A DNA stretch of 64,000 nucleotides from Pontibacter arcticus (lineage in GTDB: Bacteria; Bacteroidota; Bacteroidia; Cytophagales; Hymenobacteraceae): positions 560,501 to 624,500 of the forward strand of contig NZ_QMDV01000003.1 in assembly GCF_003284895.1 (NCBI RefSeq), written 5' to 3'. The notes below the pieces were generated by a model. The model saw only the letters and a program-made list of their open reading frames with translations, made no database searches and was not told the origin of the DNA. This document shows, in pieces, positions 17,629 to 25,817 of this stretch (positions are counted from its first letter, which is position 1; the number at the start of each line of letters is the position of its first letter). The translations under genes were made by a program, and so were the position numbers.

Positions 17629-18147
17629 ATGAAAGCCTTCTACAGCCTCTTACTTTTACTCGGTCTGTGTTTCACTGAAACGAAGGCCCAGAGCAGTTCT
17701 TCTGAAGATGTGCTTTTAAAACAGGTGAATAACGAGAGTTCGTATATCCGCCAGGAAGCTACCTCTGTTACAGAGCAAAATCAAACTATCAGGCAACAGA
17801 CCGGTTCCAATGCAGCTATTCTTTCGCAAAGAGGGGCAAATAACCATGTTATCGTACAGCAGCTAGGAGCGGCTAATACGCTTAACCTGACGCAGCAAGG
17901 AAATGGCAACTCCTACGAAGGATACTTTATAGGCTCTAATAACCAAAGCAATGTGCTGCAGGATGGTAACAACAACCGCCTGGTACAGGATATACTTTCC
18001 GATAACCAGAAAATACAGGTATCGCAGCTTGGAAACAACAACGAGCTGATCCAGATCGAAAACAGCGCCACAGCCGTACCTGTTCAGATTACACAGCAAG
18101 GTAACGGCATGAACATTACCATTCAGAATGGTCACATCAACAACTAA
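17629..18147 (+). CDS. Small curlin-repeat protein, candidate nucleator (CsgB-like)
   Basis: 172 residues, much shorter than the five other curlins, with a different signal peptide (MKAFYSLLLLLGLCFTETKAQ). An acidic/Ser-rich N-terminus (SSSSEDV) precedes five or six curlin strands of the type ILSQRGANNHVIVQQLG and VSQLGNNNELIQIE, in which aliphatic residues replace much of the Ala/Thr. The final strand differs (MNITIQNGHINN). The size, single-copy divergence and position suggest the CsgB-type minor nucleator. This is inference; the basic C-terminus of E. coli CsgB is not present. Confidence 0.8.
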   Translation: MKAFYSLLLLLGLCFTETKAQSSSSEDVLLKQVNNESSYIRQEATSVTEQNQTIRQQTGSNAAILSQRGANNHVIVQQLGAANTLNLTQQGNGNSYEGYFIGSNNQSNVLQDGNNNRLVQDILSDNQKIQVSQLGNNNELIQIENSATAVPVQITQQGNGMNITIQNGHINN

Positions 18148-18329
18148 CCGGAGGCCTCAGTTTTTTATTTCTTCTACTATTCCGACACTTTTTTAGCTTT
18201 TTGCAGATAATATTTAAAATATATGGTTGGATAACTATATATTGGTTATCTTGCTATACCGAGTTGTCTTAGAATTTACGTTATTTATACTTTCTTTGGC
18301 TGCCTGATCAGGTTGGCTTTTTTACGATT

Positions 18330-19850
18330 ATGTTCTTTAAACTTTGGCCCATGTTTAAAACAGCTTTGCCTTTCAAGCTTGTTTCTTTTTTATTGCTTTT
18401 TGGCATTTTAGTTTCCTGCAACGAAGATACCGTCGAACCGATGGGCGAAGGATCTATAGCCGGAACGGTGATTACCGCAGAAACAGGAGAGCCCATCCCG
18501 GCAGCAAGTATAACCACCACACCAGCCACTACAGCCATTGTAACAGATGCTGCCGGTAAATTTTTACTGGATGGCATACCCGGCGGCGACTACAATGTGA
18601 GCGCTAAAAAGAATGGCTATAAAACCGAAGCTGTAAGTGTAGCTGTAATGGATGGCAAGCAAAAGCAGATCACGATTGTATTAGGGCGCTCAAAAGATAC
18701 CAACAGCGTACCAAACCTGCCAGCCAAACCATCGCCGGCAGTAGATGCAACCAACCAGCCAACCACTGTAACGCTTAAGTGGCAAGGCACCGACCCGGAC
18801 AAAGACCCGCTTACCTACGATGTGTTTTTGTACGAGCCGGGCGCAACGCAAAAAAAAAAATTAGCCGAGGGCCTAACTGATACCAGCTTTGTAGCCACCG
18901 ACCTGAAGTACGGTACTTTATACTTATGGCAGGTTGTGGCAACAGATGAAATTGGCGGCTTAACTAATGGCCCGGTATGGAGCTTCTCTACTTTGCCGTT
19001 GCCAGATACCCGCTACTTATTCGCGCGCGCTGTGGATGGCAACTATGATATTTACAGCTCCACCGGCACCGAGGCTGGTATATTTAAATTAACGTCTTCT
19101 TTTGCCCGCGAATGGTGGCCGGTTATCAGCCCGCGCCGCGATAAAATAGCGTATTCATCAAATGTAACCCTGGATCCTCAGATCTGGATCATGAGCCGTA
19201 ATGGTGCCGATAAGCGCCAGATCACAACGGTACCGGTAGCGGGTTATCACAACTTAGGTATTGGTTTTGCCTGGTCTCCGGATGGTGGCTATCTGGTGTA
19301 TGCGAACTATGATAACCTGTACCGCATCGATAGCGACGGAGCAAACCTGCGTCTGTTGGCAAAAGCACCTGCCAACCGCCACTTCCGAATGATCGACTGG
19401 TCTGCTCAAACTAACAGAATAGTAGTACAAACGATCGGTTCCAACATAAACGATTCTGAAATTTATACGATGAATGCCGATGGCTCTGATATGAAACTGG
19501 TGGTAAACAACCTGCCAGGCCGCATCGAAAGCCCGTCTTATTCTATAGATGGAAACAGCATTGTGTACACCCGCGATATTGATGGATTTGAATCAAAGGA
19601 AGGACGACAGCTGAATGCGCATATCTTTGTTCAGAAGCTGGATGGCTCCGGTGTAATTGATATTTCGGCTAACAAACCGGCCGGTACCAACGACCTTTAC
19701 CCACGTTTTTCTCCGGATGGCTCCAAGATTATTTTCGTGAATACCTCAAACGATGGTATCAGCCAAATGGATATCTGGATGGTAGATGCGCTGGATGGCA
19801 AGAACCGCGTGAAACTTTTCTCGAACGCCTCGATGCCGGAGTGGAAATAA
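18330..19850 (+). CDS. Lipoprotein with carboxypeptidase-regulatory-like, FN3-like and PD40/TolB-type beta-propeller domains
   Basis: 506 residues; ATG at 18351 would give a tighter lipoprotein signal. Lipobox LVSC, CarboxypepD_reg-like domain (GSIAGTVITAETGEPIPAASI), a fibronectin-III-like segment (PSPAVDATNQPTTVTLKWQG to VWSFSTLPLP), then repeated PD40 blades (WSPDGGYLVYAN, MNADGSDMKLV, FSPDGSKIIFV, WMVDALDGKNRV). Probably anchored to the outer membrane as a binding platform. It directly follows the curli genes in the same direction; whether it belongs to curli biogenesis is open. Confidence 0.82.
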   Translation: MFFKLWPMFKTALPFKLVSFLLLFGILVSCNEDTVEPMGEGSIAGTVITAETGEPIPAASITTTPATTAIVTDAAGKFLLDGIPGGDYNVSAKKNGYKTEAVSVAVMDGKQKQITIVLGRSKDTNSVPNLPAKPSPAVDATNQPTTVTLKWQGTDPDKDPLTYDVFLYEPGATQKKKLAEGLTDTSFVATDLKYGTLYLWQVVATDEIGGLTNGPVWSFSTLPLPDTRYLFARAVDGNYDIYSSTGTEAGIFKLTSSFAREWWPVISPRRDKIAYSSNVTLDPQIWIMSRNGADKRQITTVPVAGYHNLGIGFAWSPDGGYLVYANYDNLYRIDSDGANLRLLAKAPANRHFRMIDWSAQTNRIVVQTIGSNINDSEIYTMNADGSDMKLVVNNLPGRIESPSYSIDGNSIVYTRDIDGFESKEGRQLNAHIFVQKLDGSGVIDISANKPAGTNDLYPRFSPDGSKIIFVNTSNDGISQMDIWMVDALDGKNRVKLFSNASMPEWK

Positions 19851-19865
19851 CAACTAACGCATTTT

Positions 19866-19917
19866 GAAGTATAAAACAGAAAAGCCGCTGGAAAGCGGCT
19901 TTTCTGTTTTATACTTC
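19866..19917. terminator. Terminator with AAGTATAA outer arms
   Basis: Perfect 24-bp stem (19866-19889 with 19894-19917), 4-base loop, core AGCCGCT. The outer part of the right arm is the first unit of the adjoining 12-bp tandem array. Confidence 0.88.
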
Positions 19918-20050
19918 GTTTTATACTTCGTTTTATACTTCGTTTTATACTTCGTTTTATACTTCGTTTTATACTTCGTTTTATACTTCGTTTTATACTT
20001 CGTTTTATACTTCGTTTTATACTTCGTTTTATACTTCGTTTTATACTTTT
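19907..20050. repeat. 12-bp tandem repeat, 12 copies of TTTTATACTTCG
   Basis: Eleven exact units and a twelfth ending TT instead of CG, 144 bases in all. The unit contains the reverse complement of AAGTATAA and repeats the outer right arm of the terminator at 19866-19917. An open frame through it encodes only a repeated LYFV tetrapeptide and is not a gene. It lies between convergent genes, with the MFS gene stop at 20057. Copy number is likely to vary between strains. Confidence 0.95.
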
Positions 20051-20056
20051 CTGCAG

Positions 20057-21277
20057 TTATCCTACGGTTTTCAGGTAGCGCACCACCCAGATCGCGATAA
20101 GTGTAATACCGCAGGCAATGTAACCCACCCAGTTAAAATGCTGCAATTGCCCGCTGGCAGATTCGGTTACGATAAGGCCGGCAGCAAAAGAACCGATACC
20201 CGCACTCAACTGCTGCACCGAAGAGTTGATACTCATGAAACTGCCTCTTAAGCGAGGCGTAACACTGGATGTGATAAGCGACATGGCGGGTACAAAACGC
20301 GCCCCAAAAAACACAAAGAACACCGTAGAAACCATCAAAACTATATAATGCTCTATAGCCGGCAGGTTTGTGATAACCAATATGGCCGGAATAGAACCCA
20401 GTGCTGCAAAAATAAAGACGCGTTGCTTGCCATACTTATCTGCTAAACGGCCTGCCCATTGCGATGTGAAAACAGTTGCCAAACCACCAAACAGGTAAAT
20501 GTAACTCAGTTCAGCTTCCGTAAACCCAACGTTGGCAACCATGTACGGGCTCAGAAACGGAATCACGAAAAAGCCAGCCATGGTTAGCGTAATGGTAAGG
20601 GTAGAGGCCCACAGCAGGTTTTTATTCTGAAGCATTTCCCGAAGTATAACAAAGCCTTTCTCGCCGGTAGCGCTGGATAAGTGGCCACGCATAGTTGGCA
20701 GATATTTGACCGCAAACAGCAACACCAGAAAACTAAGTCCGGCCAGCAGGAAAAACGGTGCATGCCACGAGGTTGTGCTGGCCAGGTATAAACCAATCGG
20801 AATGCCGCCAATAGAAGCCACCGAAAAAGCAGCCATAACTTTACCTGTTGCCGCACCGCGCCTGCTTTCCGGAATGGCATCGCCAATCACAGCTAAAACC
20901 AGGGCCCCAAGCAAACCACCAAAACCACCGGCAATAATACGGGCCAGCATCAGCAAACCAAACGTAGGCGCCAGGGCACACGCCAGCGTACCCAAACTAA
21001 AACCTAAGTATAAAGCCAGCAACGCATGTTTCCTGTCGAAGCGGTCGATGAAAAGGGAGCCGGCAAAGCCAGCAATAGCGGCACTAAACGTATAAGCAGA
21101 CACCAGCAACCCAAACTCTTTCGGGGTGATGTTGAAAACGCGCATAAGCTGTGGGCCAAGCGGCATCATAATAACAAAGTCCATGACGTGGGTGAAGTTG
21201 ATGGCTGCCAGCACAAAAATGAGCAGCCCTTCCCGGATCTGTACTTTCGGCACGATTGCATCGTGTTCTATATTCAT
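20057..21277 (-). CDS. Major facilitator superfamily transporter (DHA1-like efflux)
   Basis: About 406 residues from the ATG at 21277, preferred over the upstream start, which adds an atypical hydrophobic stretch. Twelve membrane helices. The loop 2-3 motif is SLFIDRFDRKHAL, a variant of GxLaDrxGrk, and GRLADKYGKQR is the equivalent in loop 8-9. TM4 carries ARIIAGGFGG. Proton-driven export of drugs, sugars or metabolites across the inner membrane; the substrate is unknown. Divergent from the HNH gene. Confidence 0.9.
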   Translation of the reverse strand: MNIEHDAIVPKVQIREGLLIFVLAAINFTHVMDFVIMMPLGPQLMRVFNITPKEFGLLVSAYTFSAAIAGFAGSLFIDRFDRKHALLALYLGFSLGTLACALAPTFGLLMLARIIAGGFGGLLGALVLAVIGDAIPESRRGAATGKVMAAFSVASIGGIPIGLYLASTTSWHAPFFLLAGLSFLVLLFAVKYLPTMRGHLSSATGEKGFVILREMLQNKNLLWASTLTITLTMAGFFVIPFLSPYMVANVGFTEAELSYIYLFGGLATVFTSQWAGRLADKYGKQRVFIFAALGSIPAILVITNLPAIEHYIVLMVSTVFFVFFGARFVPAMSLITSSVTPRLRGSFMSINSSVQQLSAGIGSFAAGLIVTESASGQLQHFNWVGYIACGITLIAIWVVRYLKTVG

Positions 21278-21310
21278 AAAGAGTAGGTATAAACAATTTG
21301 AAGATTGCAA

Positions 21311-21329
21311 AAGTATAAACTTTATACTT
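21311..21329. repeat. Inverted AAGTATAAA pair with 1-base spacer
   Basis: AAGTATAAA-C-TTTATACTT, a perfect palindrome around one base, in the spacer between the divergent MFS and HNH genes. It can form a cruciform or act as a symmetrical protein site. Confidence 0.7.
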
Positions 21330-21397
21330 AGCGAAAGGTTTCTTTCTCAGGAAGAAGACAACCGCATTCAGAAAATAAAGGGGCAAATAGTGCAGGT

Positions 21398-21691
21398 ATG
21401 GCCAGGCAGAAAACGGATTTAATTTGTGAGTTATGTGGCAGAGAAGTTGATAGCCTGTCGCGCCACCACCTAGTTCCCCGCGAGGAAGGCGGCCGTTATG
21501 GTGCCACCGCAGAACTCTGCCAGCCCTGCCATAGCACCATCCATTTAGTGATGACCAACCAGGAACTTGCCACTTTATATAACTCGGTAGATGCGCTGCA
21601 AAAAGCGGAGCCGCTCCAGAAATACCTCAGGTGGGTAAAAAATAAACGCCTCGAACGGATTGCCAACCGAAGAGGCAGACGAAACCGTTAA
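21398..21691 (+). CDS. Small HNH nuclease-like protein
   Basis: 97 residues. A CxxC pair (Cys10, Cys13) in ICELCGREV, RHHLVP with His23-His24, and a second CxxC (Cys41, Cys44) followed by HSTIH form the zinc-stabilised beta-beta-alpha HNH fold. The C-terminus is strongly basic (KNKRLERIANRRGRRNR), fitting nucleic-acid binding. The usual HNH Asn is not obvious, so activity is uncertain. Ends 26 bases before the convergent pncB gene. Confidence 0.82.
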   Translation: MARQKTDLICELCGREVDSLSRHHLVPREEGGRYGATAELCQPCHSTIHLVMTNQELATLYNSVDALQKAEPLQKYLRWVKNKRLERIANRRGRRNR

Positions 21692-21716
21692 AGTAGCCTG
21701 ATCCGAAGTATAAATT

Positions 21717-23204
21717 TTAGAACTCGAAGGTAGTTTTTTGCTGACGCAGCTTTAGTACCAGGTCGGTTTTATACTGTAGCAAGCTTTGCTCCAGGCCGGC
21801 AGGGTAGGTATGCGGATTTACAAAACGGCGTATACTTTCGTGCAACTGGCTTATTTCTTCTTTCACTTTCTTTTTTATACTGATCAGGTCCGGCGAAGTA
21901 TAAACCAACTTTCCAGCTTTAAAAACAGGCACAAGCAAATCAGAATAAGGCATTTGAGCAGCCAGTTTTTTGCGACGTGTAATATCCAGCGGGTCAACGA
22001 TCTCGAAATCTCCGGTTGGCAATGGCTCTGCTTCGTTAAAGATCATATCTGCTACGGCGGTTCCGTTCTCACTTAAAAAGCGCCTTACCTGCAAAATGCC
22101 TGGTGTAGATGTTTTGGCGAGTTGCTCGGAAAGCTTGATCTTATAATCCCAGTTGCCCGCTGCGTTGCGCAAAGCTGCCAGTTTATATACGCCGCCCAAG
22201 GCTGGCTGGTCGAAGGCTGTTACCATCTTGGTGCCTACGCCCCATACATTTATTTTAGCGCCTTCTTGTTTCAGGCTCGTGATCAGGTGTTCATCCAGGT
22301 CGTTGCTGGCTACAATGTTGGTATAAGTAAAACCGGCTGCATCCAGCAACTTACGGGCTTCAACGCTCAGGTAAGTCAGGTCCCCGGAATCGAGGCGGAT
22401 GCCGTTCAGTTTGAAACCCGTTTCTTTTAGTTTGATTGCTGTATTGATGGCATGTTGCACGCCCTGCAAGGTATTGTATGTATCCACCAGGAAAACAGAA
22501 TCCACAGGAAAAGCCTCGCCATAGGCCCTGAATGCTTCTTCTTCGGTGGCAAAAGCCTGTACCCAACTATGCGCGTGTGTTCCTTTAACGGGGATATCAT
22601 ATAACTTGCCGGCGAGCAGATTAGATGTACCCGAAGCGCCACCGATAAACGCTGCGCGCGCAGCCGCCAACGACCCATCTATACCTTGCGCCCTTCGCAT
22701 TCCGAACTCTACAACAGCATCGCCTTTAGCTGCATCCGTAATGCGGGCCGCTTTGGTAGCGATCAGGGTCTGGAAATTAAGGATGGTAAGCAGCGGTGTT
22801 TCGATGAGTTGGGCCTGCAGCAACGGACCGGTAACACGTACAAGCGGTTCGTTCGGGAACACAACGGTACCTTCCGGAATGGCATCTACGGTGCAGCTAA
22901 ATTCCATTTCGCGGAGATAATCCAGGAACGCTTTTTCAAACAAAGGGCCGTTGTTTGCATCTTTCAGGCTCCCGAGATAAGCAAGGTCTTCTTCCCTGAA
23001 TCGCAGTTCTTCCAGGTAATCAATTACATGTTCCAGGCCGGCAGCTACCGTATAACCTCCCTGAAATGGATTTTTGCGAAAGTATAAATGGAACACAGCT
23101 TCCTGCTCGGCCATGCCTTCGCGCCAATACCCATAGGCCATCGTAAGTTGGTAGAGGTCGGTGAGCAACGAAAGCGAAGTGGCATAAATATCCTGGAGTT
23201 TCAT
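21717..23204 (-). CDS. pncB: Nicotinate phosphoribosyltransferase
   Basis: 495 residues. It converts nicotinate and PRPP to nicotinate mononucleotide in NAD salvage. Visible motifs are SLLTDLYQLTMAYGYW at the N-terminus, the FGMRRAQG segment, GTHAHSW with the catalytic/phosphorylatable His region, RLDSGDL and the ASNDLDE active-site loop, then VWGVGTKMVT for phosphate binding. Length matches bacterial NAPRTases. Divergent from the gene at 23348. The leader contains two adjacent AAGTATAA copies but no clear NiaR-type site. Confidence 0.95.
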   Translation of the reverse strand: MKLQDIYATSLSLLTDLYQLTMAYGYWREGMAEQEAVFHLYFRKNPFQGGYTVAAGLEHVIDYLEELRFREEDLAYLGSLKDANNGPLFEKAFLDYLREMEFSCTVDAIPEGTVVFPNEPLVRVTGPLLQAQLIETPLLTILNFQTLIATKAARITDAAKGDAVVEFGMRRAQGIDGSLAAARAAFIGGASGTSNLLAGKLYDIPVKGTHAHSWVQAFATEEEAFRAYGEAFPVDSVFLVDTYNTLQGVQHAINTAIKLKETGFKLNGIRLDSGDLTYLSVEARKLLDAAGFTYTNIVASNDLDEHLITSLKQEGAKINVWGVGTKMVTAFDQPALGGVYKLAALRNAAGNWDYKIKLSEQLAKTSTPGILQVRRFLSENGTAVADMIFNEAEPLPTGDFEIVDPLDITRRKKLAAQMPYSDLLVPVFKAGKLVYTSPDLISIKKKVKEEISQLHESIRRFVNPHTYPAGLEQSLLQYKTDLVLKLRQQKTTFEF

Positions 23205-23347
23205 AATGCTGATGTAAGTTTCTGGTTACGCGGGCCGGTAAAAGATGGTTAAAAAGTATGGCAAGTATAAGTATAAATCGAGGCACAGATAATAATCGCT
23301 TTTAAAACTGGTAAGTGTTTAGCCGTATTTTTACCTTTAGCGCCACT

Positions 23348-24409
23348 ATGAAAAGAAAGTTTATACCTTTTGCTGACATAAAAACTAACAAAGCCATTGT
23401 AGTGGATAGTACCCACCCGAATGGTTTTATGCTGTCTCACTGGCGTGGTGCCCCAACTCCGGCTGCCGTCCGCGACGATACCAGTGCTGCCATTGTACTC
23501 AACGCCATCCGGTTACAATTACCCGAACTTGAGCTGCCATTTGTAACGGCCAATCATTTTGATATAGATGGTTTTATCGGTGTCTGGAGTTTGCTAAACC
23601 CGGAGCTTGCGTTGGAGCACGAAGAAATGTTGCGGCAGATGGCCCTGATCGGCGATTTCAGGGAGCTGGACCTGAACCACCCGCTGGCCGGCGAAGCCCT
23701 GAAACTGGTGTGCTGGATCAATGCAAAAGAGCGCGAGTTGTTTTACCCGCCTTTTGGAGCGGAAACGCTGCCCGAAGCCGAAGTTATACTTTGCGCCCAG
23801 AAATTCAGTTACTTTTTAAGAGAGTTTAACAACGTACTGCAAGACCCGGATTGGGAACGTGGCGCCTGGGAAGACGAAGTGGCCAGTGTGTTGCTCGGCT
23901 ACCGCGATATGTACAAACCCGAAACCAAGCTGAGCCGCTTCCCGGAAATTGGCCTGATCGTTATCGAAACGCCGCATCCGCTGCATTATTACGCGTTATT
24001 CAGCCGTACGCAGGGTTTTGATATGGTGCTGATGTGTTACGACCAGAACAAGTATGAACTGGAATATAAGTATACCACCTGGGTAGACATTGCCACGCGG
24101 CCTACTTTGCCCCGTTTACCCATGGCCCAACTTGCAGCCCGGCTCAACCAACTGGAAACATCCGGCCGTACCTGGACCTTTGAAAACGTAACCGAAACCG
24201 GGCCACTGCTGCGCCTGGATGGGGCCAACCTGAACCGGGAAGAAGCCTATAACAACCCGACAGAGCGCGAAATTTATACTTCCTCGATACCAGTTTCCAC
24301 GTTAAAAGAAATAATTGTAACTTACTACAGGCAGGCCTACCAGCACCTAAAGCCAAAGTATAACTGGACCTGGAAAGAAATTAAAGCGCTCAGCAAAGTG
24401 GCTGATTAA
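23348..24409 (+). CDS. DUF6687-like protein of unknown function
   Basis: 353 residues from the ATG at 23348. Soluble with no signal peptide. The segment NHFDIDGFIGVWSLLNPE (His70, Asp72, Asp74) resembles motif I of DHH phosphoesterases (HxDxDG), suggesting a metal-dependent phosphoesterase-like core; no clear DHH triad was found, so this is weak. The C-terminal half has conserved aromatic segments (WTFENVTETGPLLRL). Divergent from pncB, with a possible -7 element TACCTTTA at 23332-23339. Confidence 0.6.
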   Translation: MKRKFIPFADIKTNKAIVVDSTHPNGFMLSHWRGAPTPAAVRDDTSAAIVLNAIRLQLPELELPFVTANHFDIDGFIGVWSLLNPELALEHEEMLRQMALIGDFRELDLNHPLAGEALKLVCWINAKERELFYPPFGAETLPEAEVILCAQKFSYFLREFNNVLQDPDWERGAWEDEVASVLLGYRDMYKPETKLSRFPEIGLIVIETPHPLHYYALFSRTQGFDMVLMCYDQNKYELEYKYTTWVDIATRPTLPRLPMAQLAARLNQLETSGRTWTFENVTETGPLLRLDGANLNREEAYNNPTEREIYTSSIPVSTLKEIIVTYYRQAYQHLKPKYNWTWKEIKALSKVAD

Positions 24410-24476
24410 CGCGTAGGCCAGACTTACAGGTGCTGCCCTTATCACGCTAAATACGACATCACTCAACCTTAAAACC

Positions 24477-25331
24477 ATGAAAAAGATACTTTGCCCTACA
24501 GATTTCTCCGATACATCAGAAAAGGCAGTAGCCTATGCCGTTGCGATAGCACAGCAGGCAGGCGCGCACCTTTTATTGCTGCATGTCGTGCACTTACCGA
24601 TTGTGGATACATCTGAAACGGCACTTGTTGCAAGCGAGCTGTTAAGCGAACAAATGCGCTTCGCAGAAAACAAACTAAGTGCCATGTGCAGCCAGATAAA
24701 CAGTGTTGTAGGGGCAACTGATTCAGCAGGCTTTACCTGCGACTATGTAGTGAAAGAAGCGCTGTTAACCGATGTGGCCAGGCACCTTACCAAAGAGCAG
24801 GGTTATGACCTGATTGTTATGGGAACCACCGGCTGTGATAATACCGTAGAAGAACTGCTAATCGGGAGCAATACCGAGGCAGTGATGGAAGAGGTAAAAA
24901 GCCCCGTTTTATCTGTACCGACCACTGCCGTAATGCCTCCCGTTTTTAGAAAGATAATTTACGCTTCAGATTATGACCAGGAAGACAAATTAGCCATTGC
25001 TGAAGTAATAAAATTAGGCAGTTTGTTTAACGCCGACATTGATGTGGTACATGTTATAAAAGAAGCGGATGAAACCATAGAGGAAAAGGACGCCGCTGTT
25101 TTAAATGACCTTCACGAGTCATTTCCGGGGGTGCCGCTTAGCTTCCAGGTTGTGGTAAACAAACGCCGGGACGATGGCCTGCGCGATTATTACAGCAAAG
25201 CCAATGGCAATATGATGGTGGTTTTGAGACGGGAGAAGGGCTTTCTAAAAGAATTGTTCTCTCAGAGCCTGGCCGAAAAATTAACTTACCAAGCAGAGGT
25301 TCCGCTTTTGGTTTTGCACGGTAAAAAATAG
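24477..25331 (+). CDS. Tandem universal stress protein (UspA family)
   Basis: 284 residues with two Usp domains (about 1-148 and 156-284). Domain 1 begins MKKILCPTDFSDTSEKAV and keeps the ATP-binding loop GTTGCDNTVEELLIGSNT (G-x2-G-x9-G-S). Domain 2 (KIIYASDYDQEDKLAIAE) lacks the Gly-rich loop and is probably a non-binding partner. Cytoplasmic stress-response protein. A bidirectional terminator at 25341-25373 follows. Confidence 0.92.
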   Translation: MKKILCPTDFSDTSEKAVAYAVAIAQQAGAHLLLLHVVHLPIVDTSETALVASELLSEQMRFAENKLSAMCSQINSVVGATDSAGFTCDYVVKEALLTDVARHLTKEQGYDLIVMGTTGCDNTVEELLIGSNTEAVMEEVKSPVLSVPTTAVMPPVFRKIIYASDYDQEDKLAIAEVIKLGSLFNADIDVVHVIKEADETIEEKDAAVLNDLHESFPGVPLSFQVVVNKRRDDGLRDYYSKANGNMMVVLRREKGFLKELFSQSLAEKLTYQAEVPLLVLHGKK

Positions 25332-25340
25332 ACGTTACAC

Positions 25341-25373
25341 AAAAAAGCCTCCTGTAGTAAAGGAGGCTTTTTT
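25341..25373. terminator. Bidirectional terminator between usp and the lipoprotein gene
   Basis: 12-bp stem (25341-25352 with 25362-25373), A-run on the left and T-run on the right, core GCCTCC/GGAGGC. It serves two convergent genes. Confidence 0.88.
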
Positions 25374-25780
25374 TATCTCACCATGTTCTCATCAAAAATA
25401 TGAGCGAGGTCTTTGCTGCAAACATCGCAGTTGTAGCGGCCAAAATATTCGATAGCGCGGTGTATGGATATATTCCGGAAAGTGCCCTTGCCTTTACAGG
25501 AAACTAAGTTGGGGCAATCATTCTTTACATGGAACACATCTTCTGTTTTGCTTCCATCACATATCCAGACGCGCTGCTTGTCCAACTCTTCCGGAATGAT
25601 AAAAAAGACAGGCGCTGGTCTTAATGTTACCGTATCAACTTCAGCCTGAAGCGTATCAGTAATTAATTCCTCCGCATTTTCAGCCTTCAATTCTGATTCC
25701 TGATTACAGGAAAACAAAAGTATGGTTAGGCCTAAAAGTATGCGTTGCACTGCAGTAAGTATAGAAAGTCGTTGGTTCAT
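25373..25780 (-). CDS. Small lipoprotein with Cys-rich C-terminal domain
   Basis: About 135 residues from the ATG at 25780, which puts a lipobox FSC directly after a hydrophobic signal. The C-terminal 55 residues read V-W-I-C, VFHVKNDCPNL, SCKG, a helix HRAIEYFGRYNC and a final CDVC. The same layout ends the nuclease encoded just upstream. It resembles the YHxxxCxxL...pCxxC tail often attached to thermonucleases, probably metal-binding. Last gene of a likely unit with the nuclease and the TPR kinases. Confidence 0.7.
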   Translation of the reverse strand: MNQRLSILTAVQRILLGLTILLFSCNQESELKAENAEELITDTLQAEVDTVTLRPAPVFFIIPEELDKQRVWICDGSKTEDVFHVKNDCPNLVSCKGKGTFRNISIHRAIEYFGRYNCDVCSKDLAHIFDENMVR

Positions 25781-25817
25781 GTAGCAAGTATGATTGGATA
25801 GCATCAGCAAGTATACG

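Noticed and set aside
19907..20050. CRISPR-like repeat array
   Set aside because: Units are only 12 bp and directly abutting, with no spacers and no cas genes.
19864..20100. Open frame encoding a repeated LYFV tetrapeptide
   Set aside because: It is a translation of the 12-bp tandem array and terminator, with no start context or family signal.
20057..21310. MFS start at 21310
   Set aside because: The extra 11 residues are atypical; ATG at 21277 gives a normal cytosolic N-terminus.
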